From Gammaproteobacteria bacterium (GTDB taxonomy: Bacteria > Pseudomonadota > Gammaproteobacteria > DSM-16500), in the NCBI GenBank assembly GCA_013287085.1, contig JABDEM010000007.1, forward strand, positions 1-55,533: a stretch of 55,533 nt of DNA, given 5' to 3'. Numbering within the stretch: position 1 is the stretch's first letter; each line of letters starts with the position of its first letter. Both the position numbers and the translations under genes were made by a program. The notes beneath the pieces are model-generated. The model was not told the origin of the DNA. It saw nothing but the letters and a program-made list of their open reading frames with translations, and did no database searches. Positions 1-8,404 of this stretch are shown one piece after another.

Positions 1-1224
1 CGCGTGCTCGAAAACGTAGATTTTCGGATGTATGAAGGCGAAATTATTGCGATTTTAGGAAAGTCAGGTTCGGGTAAGTCGACGTTATTGCGTATTATCG
101 CGGGATTAATGCAGCCTACATCCGGTAAAGTTTATTACCGTGGAAAAAACGTTACGGGTCCTGCGCGCGGTCTTTCGATGGTATTCCAAAATTTTGCTTT
201 AATGCCGTGGTTAACGGTATTACAAAATGTAGAATTAGGCTTAGAAGCCTTAGGAATTAGCAGTGATGAAAGACGTGCAAGAGCTATCAAAGCGATTGAT
301 ATGATTGGTTTAGATGGATTCGAGTCTGCTTTTCCCAAAGAATTATCCGGCGGTATGCGACAACGGGTTGGATTTGCACGAGCGATGGTGGTAAATCCTG
401 ATATTTTATTAATGGATGAACCCTTTTCAGCGTTGGATGTTTTAACCGCTGACAATTTAAAAAATGATTTATTGGATTTATGGCAATCTAAAAAAACAGG
501 TTTAAATGGCATTATATTTGTTACGCATAATATTGAAGAAGCGGTATTTTTAGCCGATAGAATTTTAATTTTTAGCAGTAATCCAGGGGCTATACGCGCT
601 GAATTAAAAGTGACAGTTCCTCATCCGCGCAGTGATTTAGATCCGCGTTTTCGTAATCAAGTGGATCGAGTTTATACTTTAATGACTACCGCACCCCAAG
701 ATACGGGGGCGACTGAAGGTCATCCGCCTATTGATATTGGCTATCGTTTACCTGATGCGAGTGTCGCTGAAATTACCGGTTTATTGGAAACGCTTAATTT
801 GCCCGAACATAATGGCAAAATGGATCTACCCGATGTTGCGGATACTTTACGATTGAATATCGATGATTTATTCCCCTTAACTGAACTTTTAGAAATTCTG
901 CATTTTGCAAAAGTATCCAAAGGGGATATCACCATAACGGATGCAGGAATTGCGTTTGTTGAAGCGGATATCTTAGCGCGTAAAAAATTATTTATGGAAC
1001 AATTAAAAAAATGTGTGCCTTTAGCGCGTTATATTTATGATCAATTGATTCGCCATCCAAGACATAGAGCGTTAGAAGAACAATATTTATCATTATTAGA
1101 AGATTACTTAACAGAAAAAGAAGCCGAGCGTGTGTTAAGTACAGTGATTGAGTGGGGTCGTTATGCCGAGTTATTTGCTTATGATTATAATGCGGGTGTG
1201 CTAAGTTTGGAGCAACCGGATTAA
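1..1224 (+). CDS. ABC transporter ATP-binding protein, nitrate/sulfonate/taurine type (5' end cut by window)
   Basis: Cytoplasmic ATPase of an importer of the nitrate/sulfonate/bicarbonate class. Counting from the GTG at base 4, Walker A is GKSGSGKST (residues 19-27), the ABC signature LSGGM is at about 114-118, and Walker B ILLMDEP at about 134-140. From about residue 240 to the end lies an extra helical domain of the AAA-associated kind found on some members of this family, so the protein is longer than a bare ATPase of about 260 residues. The reading frame is open to base 1, and relatives have some 20-30 residues before this point, so the true start probably lies outside the window. The permease partner would be upstream, also outside. 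Its last 24 bases overlap the end of the convergent nicotinate phosphoribosyltransferase gene. The substrate cannot be told from the sequence. Confidence 0.9.
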   Translation, partial: RVLENVDFRMYEGEIIAILGKSGSGKSTLLRIIAGLMQPTSGKVYYRGKNVTGPARGLSMVFQNFALMPWLTVLQNVELGLEALGISSDERRARAIKAIDMIGLDGFESAFPKELSGGMRQRVGFARAMVVNPDILLMDEPFSALDVLTADNLKNDLLDLWQSKKTGLNGIIFVTHNIEEAVFLADRILIFSSNPGAIRAELKVTVPHPRSDLDPRFRNQVDRVYTLMTTAPQDTGATEGHPPIDIGYRLPDASVAEITGLLETLNLPEHNGKMDLPDVADTLRLNIDDLFPLTELLEILHFAKVSKGDITITDAGIAFVEADILARKKLFMEQLKKCVPLARYIYDQLIRHPRHRALEEQYLSLLEDYLTEKEAERVLSTVIEWGRYAELFAYDYNAGVLSLEQPD

Positions 1225-2583
1225 TTCTTGTTTTATCTTCTGTAATTTTTTATCTAACTCTAATGGGTAAGTATCTTCGGGATAATCTTTAGTAAATTTT
1301 GTCACTTCATGCAGTGTTTTTTCTCGAATCTGATGAATAGATTCTGGGGAATAAATAATTTTGCCATTTTTAAAAATAGGCACTAATAAATCCATACAGT
1401 GATCGTACTCTATTACGGGGTCTGAAATTCCCGATTCAATATCATAGATAACATCGAGTATAGCTTTATCTTTAGAAAAATAACGACGGATTTGATGAAT
1501 GCCAGGATTAGAAATTTTTGCTGCTTGTTCGGATAATTTAAGTTTGTAAACCCATTTTCCTTTATCGTCTCGTAAGGCTGAGAGTTTATAAACGCCATCG
1601 AGAGCGGGATGATCATAAGCCGTGACTAAATTAGTTCCTGCTCCCCAAATATCAATTTTGCAACCTTGTTGTTTCATTTTTTGGATCACATATTCATCGA
1701 GAGAATTACTGGCGATGATTTTTGTCTTTGTAAAACCCGCAGCATCTAAAAGTTGTCGTGCATTAATACTCAAAGCTGCGATATCACCAGAATCCAATCG
1801 AATGCCTAATAATTCATGGCCTTCTTGGCGTAATTTTTTCCCCGTTTCAATCGCATGTTTAACCCCTTCGATAGTATTAAAGGTATCCACTAACAAAGTG
1901 CAATTGGAAGGCATCACTTTTGCGTAAGCTGAAAAAGCGGTTCTTTCATCAGGGAATGCGGTGACCCAGCTATGCGCGTGTGTGCCACGGACAGGAATAT
2001 CATAAAGTTTCCCTGCTAAGACATTAGAGGTTGCAACGCAGCCACCGATGTAAGCTGCGCGACTGGCTGAAAGTGCCCCATCAGGCCCTTGTGCTCTGCG
2101 TAAACCAAATTCAAATACTGGATCGGGACTCGCAGCTTTGCAAACTCGAGTGGCTTTTGTTGCGATAAGTGTTTGAAAATTAATAATATTTAACAGGGCC
2201 GACTCTAGTAACTGTCCCTGAATTAAAGGCGCTTTTATGCGCATCAGCGGTTCTTGAGTAAAAGCGATAGTTCCTTCAGGAATCGCATCAATATCACCCG
2301 TAAAACGCAAGTTTTGAAGATAATCTAAGAATTCATCGGGAAAAAAAGCAATTCCTTCCGGGGTACGTAAACTGCGTAAATAGTCTAAATCGCTTTTTTC
2401 AAACTTCCACTGATTTAAAAATTCAATGACTGAGCCCAAGCCACACGCAATCGCATAATTTCCCTTAAAAGGATGTTTGCGATAAATCAGATGAAACACC
2501 GCTTCGCGTTCATGTAGCCCGAGTTTCCAATAGCCACAAGCCATGGTTAATTGATAAAAATCAGTTAGAAGTGGTGAAATCAA
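1201..2583 (-). CDS. pncB: Nicotinate phosphoribosyltransferase
   Basis: Converts nicotinate and PRPP, with ATP, to nicotinate mononucleotide for NAD salvage. The 460-residue protein has the family layout: N-terminal TDFYQLTMACGYW, the conserved EFGLRRAQGPDGA stretch at about 158-170, GTHAHSW at about 200-206 and a C-terminal TNLVTAYDHPALDGVYKL block. The start is TTG at 2583, with AGGA seven bases upstream (reading the minus strand) and no better ATG nearby. The gene stands alone, convergent with the ABC ATPase gene, whose end it overlaps by 24 bases. No riboswitch or operator is visible upstream. The length suits the longer, eukaryote-like NAPRT type rather than the E. coli PncB of about 400 residues. 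Confidence 0.93.
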   Translation of the reverse strand: MISPLLTDFYQLTMACGYWKLGLHEREAVFHLIYRKHPFKGNYAIACGLGSVIEFLNQWKFEKSDLDYLRSLRTPEGIAFFPDEFLDYLQNLRFTGDIDAIPEGTIAFTQEPLMRIKAPLIQGQLLESALLNIINFQTLIATKATRVCKAASPDPVFEFGLRRAQGPDGALSASRAAYIGGCVATSNVLAGKLYDIPVRGTHAHSWVTAFPDERTAFSAYAKVMPSNCTLLVDTFNTIEGVKHAIETGKKLRQEGHELLGIRLDSGDIAALSINARQLLDAAGFTKTKIIASNSLDEYVIQKMKQQGCKIDIWGAGTNLVTAYDHPALDGVYKLSALRDDKGKWVYKLKLSEQAAKISNPGIHQIRRYFSKDKAILDVIYDIESGISDPVIEYDHCMDLLVPIFKNGKIIYSPESIHQIREKTLHEVTKFTKDYPEDTYPLELDKKLQKIKQELIRLLQT

Positions 2584-2665
2584 TTTTTTTCCTATCTTAA
2601 TGATTAAATCTTTTCTAAAATACGGTTACAAACTTGTGGAAATTATATAGGAAAGAGGTTATCAC

Positions 2666-3172
2666 ATGAAGTTAAAACATTTATTGGCGATGAGTTTCTG
2701 TTTGTTGTTGACGGCTTGTGCCTCAGAGTCAGGCCCTAGCGATGTCCCCACGATCATGAGTCAACAGGAGACTAGCGCACCTATGGGACAACGTTATCAG
2801 ATGGCAGAAAATACCGGGGATCCTGAGGGTCAATATCGTACCGGAATGCGTTATCTATTAGGTCAAGGAACACCCATAAATTATTCTAGTGCGCACCATT
2901 GGTTATCTCAATCCGCCTCTTCCAATAATCCTTATGCTGAAAATGAATTAGGTTATATGTATTTGGCAGGTCTTGGAGTAAGCCCTAATCAGCAAGAGGC
3001 TTTCAGCTGGTATAAAAAAGCAGCTGTCCATGGATTAGCCAGCGCGCAATATAATTTAGGTTTGATGTATCAAAATGGAATTGGTACTCCGGCGGATAAA
3101 GCCCAAGCGAAATCCTGGTTTGCCAAAGCGGCCGCCCAAGGATTTGGTCCCGCGCACCACAAAAATGCATAA
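2666..3172 (+). CDS. Sel1-repeat lipoprotein
   Basis: A 168-residue lipoprotein. The signal peptide ends in the lipobox LTAC, with the lipidated cysteine at residue 18 and serine at +3, which would favour outer-membrane sorting. From about residue 50 to 160 there are three to four Sel1-like repeats, seen as recurring A..W...AA..G...A....G..Y..G.G patterns (for example [19 protein letters not shown]). Such proteins act as binding scaffolds in the envelope or, in Legionella, in host-cell entry. The start follows AGAGG at a good distance. Its last eight bases overlap the rsmA start, so the two are probably translationally coupled. The binding partner is unknown. Confidence 0.85.
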   Translation: MKLKHLLAMSFCLLLTACASESGPSDVPTIMSQQETSAPMGQRYQMAENTGDPEGQYRTGMRYLLGQGTPINYSSAHHWLSQSASSNNPYAENELGYMYLAGLGVSPNQQEAFSWYKKAAVHGLASAQYNLGLMYQNGIGTPADKAQAKSWFAKAAAQGFGPAHHKNA

Positions 3173-3935
3173 ACCGCGTAAACGCTTTGGCCAAAATTTT
3201 TTACGTGATCAGAGCGTTATTCAGCGCATTGTAGAAACGATCTCACCAAAATTGAGTGATCACTTAATTGAAATAGGCCCCGGACTTGGGGCCTTAACTT
3301 TTCCTCTTTTAAAAAAAATTGATAAATTAGATGTGATTGAAATTGATCGTGATTTAGTTTTATTTTTAAAAAATAAAGCCGAAGATAAGCTGACTATTTA
3401 TGAGCAAGACGCTTTGCAATTTGATTTTTCATCCTTAAGCCAAAAACCCCATTCTTTACGCATTGTTGGTAATTTGCCATATAATATATCCACACCGCTT
3501 ATTTTTCATTTAATTGGTTATGCTTCTATTATTTCAGATATGATTTTTATGTTACAAAAAGAAGTTGTTGAGCGAATGGCAGCAGCGGTTGATGCTGATG
3601 ATTACGGTCGCTTAAGTGTGATGGTTCAATACCATTGTTTAGTTGAAGCTTTATTTGATGTGTCTCCTGATGCATTTAATCCGCCACCCCAAGTGACTTC
3701 AACTATTGTGCGTTTAGTGCCTTATGAAAAATTGCCGCATGTTGCAAAAAATTATGCTCATTTTGCAGAAGTTGTCAAACAAGCGTTTTCACAACGACGA
3801 AAAACTTTACGTAATAGTTTAAAAAAATTAGTCAGCGATGAGGATTGGAAAAATTTAAAAATAAATCCAGAATTGCGCGCAGAAAAATTATCCGTAGAAG
3901 ATTTTGTAAAAATTAGTAATAGCAAGGAGAGCTAA
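3165..3935 (+). CDS. rsmA: 16S rRNA (adenine1518-N6/adenine1519-N6)-dimethyltransferase
   Basis: KsgA/RsmA dimethylates two adjacent adenines in the 3' terminal hairpin of 16S rRNA, a late check on small-subunit assembly. The 256-residue protein starts [13 protein letters not shown], as the family does. It carries the SAM motif [11 protein letters not shown] at about residues 31-41 and the target-base motif NLPYNIST at about 100-107. The frame is open upstream to 3075, but that stretch is inside the Sel1 gene. The ATG at 3165 gives the normal N terminus and overlaps the Sel1 stop by eight bases. apaH follows with no gap. The apaG gene that usually sits between rsmA and apaH is absent. Confidence 0.96.
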   Translation: MHKPRKRFGQNFLRDQSVIQRIVETISPKLSDHLIEIGPGLGALTFPLLKKIDKLDVIEIDRDLVLFLKNKAEDKLTIYEQDALQFDFSSLSQKPHSLRIVGNLPYNISTPLIFHLIGYASIISDMIFMLQKEVVERMAAAVDADDYGRLSVMVQYHCLVEALFDVSPDAFNPPPQVTSTIVRLVPYEKLPHVAKNYAHFAEVVKQAFSQRRKTLRNSLKKLVSDEDWKNLKINPELRAEKLSVEDFVKISNSKES

Positions 3936-4727
3936 ATGGCAACTTATGCAATTGGTGACATTCAAGGCTGTTTATCTCCTTTAAAAAAACTGTTAGAAAA
4001 AATAGAATTTAATCCTGAAAAAGATACTTTATGGTTTACCGGTGATTTGGTGAATCGCGGCCCGCAATCTTTAGAAGCCTTAAGATTTATTAAACAATTA
4101 GGCAAAAAACATCTTATAGTATTGGGTAATCATGATTTGCATCTGCTCGCACTTGCACATGCGGGTTTATCAGAAGAAAGTCTACAGCCCATTTTAGAAG
4201 CGCCTGATCGTCAGGAATTATTAGATTGGTTAACGCACCAGCCTTTGCTCATTAAAGATCAAGGTTATGTTATGGTCCACGCAGGAGTAGCTCCAGATTG
4301 GGATATAAACACAGCGCAGAAATTAGCAAAAGAAGTTGAAGTTGTCATTCAGAACAAAGACACTGCGGCTGATTTTTTTAAACATATGTATGGCAATAAA
4401 CCGGATTTATGGGATCCAACATTAACCGGCTGGGATAGATTGCGTTGTATAACCAATTATTTTACCCGAGTGCGATTTTGTGACGAAACAGGCCGTTTAA
4501 ATTTAGATGAAAAAGGCACTAGAGATTCAAATCCGGATTTAATTCCTTGGTTTAAAGTGCCTAATCGCAAAACAGCTAATGACAAAATTATTTTTGGTCA
4601 TTGGGCAGCGTTGAGCGGTAAAACGGATACAGAGAATGTTTATGCGTTAGATACGGGATGTGTGTGGGGATTTTGTTTAACGGCGATGCGATTAGAAGAT
4701 AAAAAAATATTTAGTATTCAATGCTAA
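3936..4727 (+). CDS. apaH: Bis(5'-nucleosyl)-tetraphosphatase, symmetrical
   Basis: Cytoplasmic metallophosphatase that splits Ap4A into two ADP and can also remove Np4 caps from RNA. The 263 residues hold the phosphoesterase motifs in order: GDIQGC (7-12), GDLVNRGP (about 36-43), GNHDLH (about 62-67), and later the histidines in HAGVAPDW and FGHWAA. The ATG directly follows the rsmA stop, and the ribosome-binding site AAGGAG lies inside the end of rsmA, so the pair forms an operon. An uncharacterised gene follows 18 bases later. Confidence 0.96.
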   Translation: MATYAIGDIQGCLSPLKKLLEKIEFNPEKDTLWFTGDLVNRGPQSLEALRFIKQLGKKHLIVLGNHDLHLLALAHAGLSEESLQPILEAPDRQELLDWLTHQPLLIKDQGYVMVHAGVAPDWDINTAQKLAKEVEVVIQNKDTAADFFKHMYGNKPDLWDPTLTGWDRLRCITNYFTRVRFCDETGRLNLDEKGTRDSNPDLIPWFKVPNRKTANDKIIFGHWAALSGKTDTENVYALDTGCVWGFCLTAMRLEDKKIFSIQC

Positions 4728-4745
4728 CAAAACGAGAGAAGAGTC

Positions 4746-5924
4746 ATGCAACGAGAAGAAAAAGAATTATCATTAAGAGAAATTATTGAAGAAAAACCTA
4801 CGATCGAAGTCATTGGTGAAGAGCAGATTGAAGGCTTTAAGGCCGGCTTTTTTTTAGATTCAGGCAAAATTTTGGTTTTTGGCGTAAGAGGCAATAAGTA
4901 TTATGCTGAAGTTAGGAATCCAAAGTTAACCACTTGTGAATCGAGTTATGCTTTTAAATCCAAAGACTTAATAAACTGTGAATTTTTTTATTGCCTTTCA
5001 TCACGATTTCATAAAGATAAAATAAGCGTCTTAAATGCTAATGCTTTAGCGATTTGTTTAAAAGCTTATAATGACCCTCGTTTTTTAAAAAGTTTGAAAA
5101 AAAATTTTAAAGAAGCAAGTGACTTACCTTTATTAAATCAAATGTCGATTGAAGGATTTAATTTATTAAAAACAACAGGACTTAATGATCCTAATCTAAC
5201 GCTAAAGAAAATGTGTTTTGGTTCAGAGACAAAAAAACTAGTGGTTGCCACAGAGCAAGGCTTTTCGATTTATAAAAAAGATACTCCCACGCTGAAGATG
5301 GTTGCTCCTGCACCCTATGTCTGTGGTTTTATCTTGGGGACAGTCCATGATGAAGTGATTGCGGTTTATGAAGATAATGCTAGTAAAAAATTTGGCAAAA
5401 TTACTCTTAAGGATAATACCTTGAGGGAAGTCAATTATGCTAAGGTAGTGCCAACTCAGCATAAACACGTTTTTCGGCGTACTAATCCTAAAACTTGCCG
5501 TGCTTTTTCTATTTTTAACCAAGACTTGGTCGCATTAGAAGGTTATGACTTTGATTGGCATCTTATTTTAAACGTACACGATTTAACTTTGCATGAATAT
5601 CTAGAAGCAAGAGCAGTGGTTCTTCATCTCAGTGGAAAATATCTGGATAGTCATGCAAGTGGCAAGCTACTGATTTTTGATGAAAATGCAAAACAATTAA
5701 AAATAGTTCAATGCCCTAAATGTGATCCTAATGAGGAATTAGGAAAAACACTCAGTGAAGTTCTGCAGGATAAGCTCGTTGATGATATGCAGAGCATTGT
5801 TTTTGATTACGCAAAAAATCCGGTCGGATTCTTTAATCGCTTAACGACGCATGAGACAACTCCTTTGCCTCCTTCCATTGTGCCAGACGCAGCAATGTCG
5901 AATTCAAATTGTTGCATACTCTAA
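4746..5924 (+). CDS. Unknown protein ending in a CaaX-type box (CCIL)
   Basis: I do not recognise this 392-residue protein. It has no signal peptide or membrane segment. The first 280 residues or so look beta-rich, with short hydrophobic strands separated by turns (KILVFGVRGNKYYAEV, KLVVATEQGFSIYKK), which could be a beta-propeller; that is inference. Near the C terminus, at about residues 340-356, is KLVDDMQSIVFDYAKN, which resembles a segment in the three tandem unknowns at 45.4-49 kb. The last four residues are CCIL, a canonical CaaX sequence identical to the end of mammalian RalA. Bacteria lack prenyltransferases that use this signal, so it suggests a protein delivered into a eukaryotic host and lipidated there, as for some Legionella effectors. 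The gene sits 18 bases after apaH and is probably cotranscribed. Function unknown. Confidence 0.8.
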   Translation: MQREEKELSLREIIEEKPTIEVIGEEQIEGFKAGFFLDSGKILVFGVRGNKYYAEVRNPKLTTCESSYAFKSKDLINCEFFYCLSSRFHKDKISVLNANALAICLKAYNDPRFLKSLKKNFKEASDLPLLNQMSIEGFNLLKTTGLNDPNLTLKKMCFGSETKKLVVATEQGFSIYKKDTPTLKMVAPAPYVCGFILGTVHDEVIAVYEDNASKKFGKITLKDNTLREVNYAKVVPTQHKHVFRRTNPKTCRAFSIFNQDLVALEGYDFDWHLILNVHDLTLHEYLEARAVVLHLSGKYLDSHASGKLLIFDENAKQLKIVQCPKCDPNEELGKTLSEVLQDKLVDDMQSIVFDYAKNPVGFFNRLTTHETTPLPPSIVPDAAMSNSNCCIL

Positions 5925-5927
5925 GAT

Positions 5928-6413
5928 TTAGTTTCTGACTAAGGTCACAAAACTATAATCATACGGATTTTTATCATCCGCCAAATGTTTTTCGCGGGAG
6001 ATTTCTTTCCACTCGCTCGGGTCAATTTCTGGGAAAAAAGCATCGCCATCAAAAGTTTCATGAACAATAGTGAGATACAAAGTATCTATAAAGGGTAAGA
6101 GCTCTTGATAAATTTGCTCGCCACCTATAATAAAAACCTCATCGGAATCTTTTAAAGCCAAAAGCGCTTCATCAATAGACTGGAATACTTCGCAGCCCGG
6201 CGCTTCAAAATCTTTAGCTCGGCTAAGAATAATATTACGACGGTTGGGTAGAGCCCCGCCTATGGACTCATGAGTTTTTCGGCCCATGACGATGGGTTTG
6301 CCTTTGGTTAGGTTTTTAAAATGTTGTAAGTCTGCGGGTATATGCCAAGGTAAAGTATTGTCATCTCCTATGACTTGGTTTTCTGATAAAGCTGCAATGG
6401 CTGAAAGTCGCAT
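5928..6413 (-). CDS. folA: Dihydrofolate reductase
   Basis: Reduces dihydrofolate to tetrahydrofolate with NADPH. The 161-residue protein begins MRLSAIAALSENQVIG and shows the family landmarks: LPWHIPADLQHFK (substrate and cofactor loop), VMGRKTHESIG (NADPH binding) and IIGGEQIY. The frame is open seven codons further up, but AGGA lies five bases before the ATG at 6413 and that start gives the usual N terminus. It converges on the CaaX-ending gene with a gap of three bases. Single-gene unit; the upstream region to 6503 is shared with the divergent ygfB. Confidence 0.96.
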   Translation of the reverse strand: MRLSAIAALSENQVIGDDNTLPWHIPADLQHFKNLTKGKPIVMGRKTHESIGGALPNRRNIILSRAKDFEAPGCEVFQSIDEALLALKDSDEVFIIGGEQIYQELLPFIDTLYLTIVHETFDGDAFFPEIDPSEWKEISREKHLADDKNPYDYSFVTLVRN

Positions 6414-6503
6414 GGTGATCCTCATAAAATCCAAAACGCTAAGTTTAGCAAGATGACGGGCTGAAGAATACCTGATAATATGCGATTTTTAGGCTAGGGT
6501 ACC

Positions 6504-7082
6504 ATGACCAATATTCTTTCTTTACCGAGTTATAAGTCTATAACTGACGCTTTGGATAAAGCGTCTATTCAATTTGATGCTGCCCAAATTCATGGGCTTT
6601 TTTGCGGTCTTGTTTGCGGCGAGACGGGTGCCCCTGAAAAAGATCTCTGGAAACAAATAGTATTCGATAAGAAATCGAAAATTCCCAAAGACTTGTCTCA
6701 GCTTGAGCAATTATATGAAATTAGTTATCACTTACTGTTTCAATTTTCGTTTGAATTTAACTTAGTTTTACCCGATGATTCTGAAGATATTAATCAGCGC
6801 ACCGAAGCCTTAGGTTTATGGTGTCAGGGATTTTTAGCAGGGCTTTCGCAGTGGCATGTGCCTATTACGAATCGTGAGCCCAGTGATGTGACCGACGCAT
6901 TGACGGATATTGTTGAAATAGCGCAAGTCGGTTTTGGCGATATTGCTAAAAATGATGAAGAAGAATCAGCCTATTTTGAATTAGCAGAGCATGTTAGGCT
7001 TAATGTGTTAATGATTTTTCAGGAGCTTAAGTCTGAATCTCATGAAGGGGATCAGTCCGAAGAAAATAATTTATTGCATTAA
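6504..7082 (+). CDS. ygfB: UPF0149 family protein YgfB
   Basis: A 192-residue all-helical protein of the YgfB/YecA family. The N-terminal IHGLFCGLVCG block and the central LGLWCQGFLAGLS block identify the family. In E. coli and many relatives it precedes pepP and ubiH, as here (22-base gap to pepP). The molecular role is not settled; in Pseudomonas aeruginosa the homologue has been linked to control of ampDh3 and beta-lactam resistance. The protein lacks the C-terminal SEC-C zinc motif of YecA-type relatives. Confidence 0.9.
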   Translation: MTNILSLPSYKSITDALDKASIQFDAAQIHGLFCGLVCGETGAPEKDLWKQIVFDKKSKIPKDLSQLEQLYEISYHLLFQFSFEFNLVLPDDSEDINQRTEALGLWCQGFLAGLSQWHVPITNREPSDVTDALTDIVEIAQVGFGDIAKNDEEESAYFELAEHVRLNVLMIFQELKSESHEGDQSEENNLLH

Positions 7083-7104
7083 TTATTAAAAAAATGAGGT
7101 TTTT

Positions 7105-8400
7105 ATGAAGGATGAGTTTGCAAAACGTCGCAAACAATTAATGCGACAAATTGGCTCGAGTGGCATATTGATTGTCTCAGCGGCGCCTATTTCTCATCGC
7201 AACAGTGATTGCGAGCATGCTTATCGTCAACAGAGCGATTTTTATTATTTAACCGGATTTGACGAGCCAGAGGCGGTTGCGGTTTTTTTACCGAAACGAA
7301 AAGCAGGCGAGTTTGTTTTATTTAATCGTCCCAAGAATCGTGCGGAAGAAATTTGGACGGGTTTGCGAGCGGGACAAGATAAAGCCTGTAGTTTTTATGG
7401 CGCAGATCAATCCTTTCCCATCAAAGAACTTAAAGCAAAATTACCGGAGCTATTAGATAATCGCCAAGAAATTTATTATTCATTGGGTATTAATAAACGT
7501 TTTGATAATTTGTTATTAAATACAGTAAATAGTGTTCGTAGAAAAAGACAATCCTATCCAGCTTTTATTGATATTGCACCCATATTGCATGATATGCGTT
7601 TGATTAAAACCCCTGCGGAAATTACATTGATGCGAAAAGCTGCAGACATTACTGCGAATGCTCATATTCGTGCGATGCAATTTTGTAAACCGGGGATCAA
7701 TGAATATCAACTAGAAGCTGAATTTGTCTATGAGTGTCAGCGTAATGGCGGGCGTTTTCAAGCTTATACGCCTATTGTTGGAAGTGGAGAAAATACCTGT
7801 ATTTTGCATTACACGCAAAATGATCAAGTGATCAATAATGGCGAGCTTGTTTTAATTGACGCCGGTTGTGAATATCAAAATTATGCATCTGATGTCACCC
7901 GAACATTTCCAGCGAATGGAAAATTTTCACCCGAACAAAGCGCTGTCTATGACATCGTTCTAGAAGCACAAATGGCGGCCATTAAAGCGGTAAAACCCGG
8001 CGCCTCTTCTGCTACTTATCATGAAATTGCGCTGAAGATTTTGGTGCAAGGGTTGAAAGATTTAAAAATTTTAAAAGGCGATATCAGTTCATTGATTGAA
8101 ACGCGCGCCTACGCGCCTTTTTATATGCATAAAGCAGGACATTGGCTAGGTTTAGATGTGCACGATGTGGGACGTTATAAAGTTAATGGAAAATGGCGTG
8201 TGCTTGAACCTGGAATGACCTTGACTGTTGAACCAGGACTTTATTTATCTGCTGATATAAAAGGCTTAGCCAAGCGTTGGCATAATATAGGTGTTCGTAT
8301 TGAAGATGATATTTTGGTAACCAAAAATGGACCCGAAGTATTAACGCATAAAGCGCCTAAGAAAATGGCTGAAATTGAAAGTTTGATGGGAAAAAAATAA
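7105..8400 (+). CDS. pepP: Xaa-Pro aminopeptidase
   Basis: Aminopeptidase P removes an N-terminal residue that precedes proline. Of 431 residues, about 1-130 form the N-terminal domain (SDFYYLTGFDEPEAVAV) and about 170-420 the pita-bread M24 peptidase. The five dinuclear-metal ligands are visible in their motifs: LIDAGCEY and SDVTRTF (two Asp), HKAGHWLGLDVHD (His), TVEPGLY (Glu) and RIEDDILV (Glu). It lies between ygfB and ubiH with gaps of 22 and 4 bases, so the three are probably one transcript. Confidence 0.95.
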   Translation: MKDEFAKRRKQLMRQIGSSGILIVSAAPISHRNSDCEHAYRQQSDFYYLTGFDEPEAVAVFLPKRKAGEFVLFNRPKNRAEEIWTGLRAGQDKACSFYGADQSFPIKELKAKLPELLDNRQEIYYSLGINKRFDNLLLNTVNSVRRKRQSYPAFIDIAPILHDMRLIKTPAEITLMRKAADITANAHIRAMQFCKPGINEYQLEAEFVYECQRNGGRFQAYTPIVGSGENTCILHYTQNDQVINNGELVLIDAGCEYQNYASDVTRTFPANGKFSPEQSAVYDIVLEAQMAAIKAVKPGASSATYHEIALKILVQGLKDLKILKGDISSLIETRAYAPFYMHKAGHWLGLDVHDVGRYKVNGKWRVLEPGMTLTVEPGLYLSADIKGLAKRWHNIGVRIEDDILVTKNGPEVLTHKAPKKMAEIESLMGKK

Positions 8401-8404
8401 GTTA

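Noticed and set aside
3075..3164. Extended N terminus of RsmA
   Set aside because: These 30 codons lie inside the Sel1 gene, have no homology to RsmA, and the ATG at 3165 gives the conserved start.
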